Below are positions 63,075 to 64,000 of a stretch of DNA of 64,000 bases, piece after piece (within the stretch, counting starts at the first letter, position 1; each line of letters begins with the position of its first letter). The notes under the pieces were generated by a model. That model worked only from the letters and a program-made list of their open reading frames with translations, ran no database searches and was not told where the DNA came from. Position numbers and translations under genes: made by a program. The stretch covers positions 3,348,001 to 3,412,000 of the forward strand of contig NZ_CP034767.1 of the NCBI RefSeq assembly GCF_004005995.1, in the 5' to 3' direction. Origin of the DNA: Devosia sp. 1566 (GTDB taxonomy: Bacteria; Pseudomonadota; Alphaproteobacteria; Rhizobiales; Devosiaceae).

Positions 63075-64000
63075 CCCATACCGATATCCTACATGCCGCA
63101 GGCCTGACCGACACGGACCTGAACGGCGGCACGCTGGCCGTGGACAGTCCCGTCGATGGCGCCCAGTTGGCGCAGCTTGCGACCCACAGCGTTGCGGATG
63201 TCGAAGCCATGATCGGCCGTGCCAAAATCGCGTTCGACAGCTGGAAAAGCGTGCCGGCACCGCGCCGGGGCGAACTGGTCCGCCTGTTCGGCGAGGAATT
63301 GCGCGCAGCCAAGGACGACCTCGGCGCTCTGGTCACGCTGGAATGCGGCAAGATTCTCCAAGAGGGTCTCGGCGAGGTCCAAGAAATGATCGACATCTGC
63401 GATCTGGCCGTCGGCCAGTCGCGTCAGCTCTTCGGGCTCACCATCGCCTCGGAGCGCCCCGGCCATTCGATGCGCGAAACCTGGCATCCGATGGGAGTCT
63501 GCGGCATCATCACTGCCTTCAATTTCCCCGTCGCGCCCTTCGCCTGGAACTTTGCCCTCGCGGTCATTGCCGGCGACTCCGCCATCTGGAAGCCATCGGA
63601 GAAAACCCCGCTCAGCGCCATGGCCACCATGCGCATCTGGGAAAAGGCGGTCGCCCGCTTCGGCGATGCCCCGGCAGACTTGCTGCAGCTCGCCATCGGC
63701 GAGCAGGAGGTCGGTGAGGTGCTGGTGAAATCGAAGGATGTGCCGATCGTTTCGGCGACGGGCTCGACCCGCATGGGCCGCGCCATCGCGCCGATCATCG
63801 CCGAACGCTTCGGCCGCAGCATTCTTGAACTGGGCGGCAACAATGCCATGATCGTTGCCCCCTCGGCCGATCTCGACAATGCAATTCGCGCCATCGTCTT
63901 TTCCGCCGTCGGCACCTGCGGCCAGCGCTGCACCAGCCTGCGTCGCCTCATTGTGCACGAAACCAACCACGACAAGTTGGTCGAGCGTCTGCGCGGCGCC
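63071..64000 (+). CDS. aldehyde dehydrogenase, ALDH7/aminoadipate-semialdehyde type (partial, runs off window)
   Basis: The first 310 residues of an aldehyde dehydrogenase; the frame is open at the window end. Visible motifs: HPMGVCGIITAFNFPVAPFA, IWKPSEKTPLSAMA, SATGSTRMGRAIAPIIAERF, the general base Glu in LELGGNNAMIV and the catalytic Cys in GTCGQRCTSLRRLIVH. GQRCTSLRRL is the version seen in ALDH7 (antiquitin, AmaB), which oxidises 2-aminoadipate 6-semialdehyde. ATG 63071 overlaps the aminotransferase stop. Confidence 0.85.
   Translation, partial: MTHTDILHAAGLTDTDLNGGTLAVDSPVDGAQLAQLATHSVADVEAMIGRAKIAFDSWKSVPAPRRGELVRLFGEELRAAKDDLGALVTLECGKILQEGLGEVQEMIDICDLAVGQSRQLFGLTIASERPGHSMRETWHPMGVCGIITAFNFPVAPFAWNFALAVIAGDSAIWKPSEKTPLSAMATMRIWEKAVARFGDAPADLLQLAIGEQEVGEVLVKSKDVPIVSATGSTRMGRAIAPIIAERFGRSILELGGNNAMIVAPSADLDNAIRAIVFSAVGTCGQRCTSLRRLIVHETNHDKLVERLRGA

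Noticed and set aside
1..64000. CRISPR arrays, rRNA and complete tRNA genes
   Set aside because: No regularly spaced direct repeats and no full tRNA or rRNA sequence could be recognised; only the tRNA-Ser fragment at 4980-4998.

Overview
The window looks like a chromosomal stretch of a high-GC alphaproteobacterium, most likely a member of the Hyphomicrobiales (Devosia-like). This rests on gene content: many ABC importers, split-gene sugar pathways, rhizobial-type small hypothetical proteins and an FNR/FixK-type box. It is an inference, since there is no rRNA gene or other phylogenetic marker here.

Layout. 1-1300 is a decayed array of small mobile-element-type genes, including a PC4-like ssDNA-binding protein. 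It is followed by a YfhO-type membrane protein and a broken ClpP-like periplasmic protein. At 4.98-6.06 kb the 3' end of a tRNA-Ser (probable att site) sits beside a tyrosine integrase gene. 6.4-11.7 kb is mixed accessory DNA: a cobalamin riboswitch with bluB, a PAS-GGDEF protein, small phage-like ORFs, a C-terminally truncated bile-salt-hydrolase-like gene and a cupin. 12.4-16.2 kb encodes a heterodimeric ABC exporter. 16-20 kb holds regulator/enzyme pairs (HxlR/SnoaL-like, LysR/SDR) among gene debris.

20.7-34.7 kb is the most interesting region. A left-pointing operon encodes a sugar ABC importer and two paralogous cytoplasmic DUF5060/DUF4038-type glycoside hydrolases. A DeoR regulator follows. 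A right-pointing operon then encodes a split transketolase, an FGGY kinase, a TIM-barrel isomerase and a nucleoside hydrolase. The set matches the known D-apiose isomerase/kinase/transketolase route with import and intracellular release of apiosides added.

35.7-40.6 kb is an arginine deiminase operon (antiporter, arcA, arcB, arcC) behind a perfect FNR-type box. 40.6-43.3 kb is nested IS debris (IS3 fragment, IS110 remnant, complete IS3-type element) that cut a neighbouring operon. 43.3-48 kb has an FmdE-like protein and a LysR/FAD-FeS D-2-hydroxyacid dehydrogenase pair. 48-53.4 kb is a complete peptide-type ABC importer.

53.8-64 kb is an amino-acid catabolic region: TauE-like exporter, SDR, DadA-like oxidase, DapB-like reductase, TPP enzyme, Lrp regulator, lysine-dehydrogenase-like protein, MarR regulator, aminotransferase and an ALDH7-type dehydrogenase that runs off the window. 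The last group fits lysine to 2-aminoadipate to 2-oxoadipate. Intergenic regions carry several related short repeats, including a 133-bp dispersed repeat and a 131-bp element with 10-bp terminal inverted repeats.
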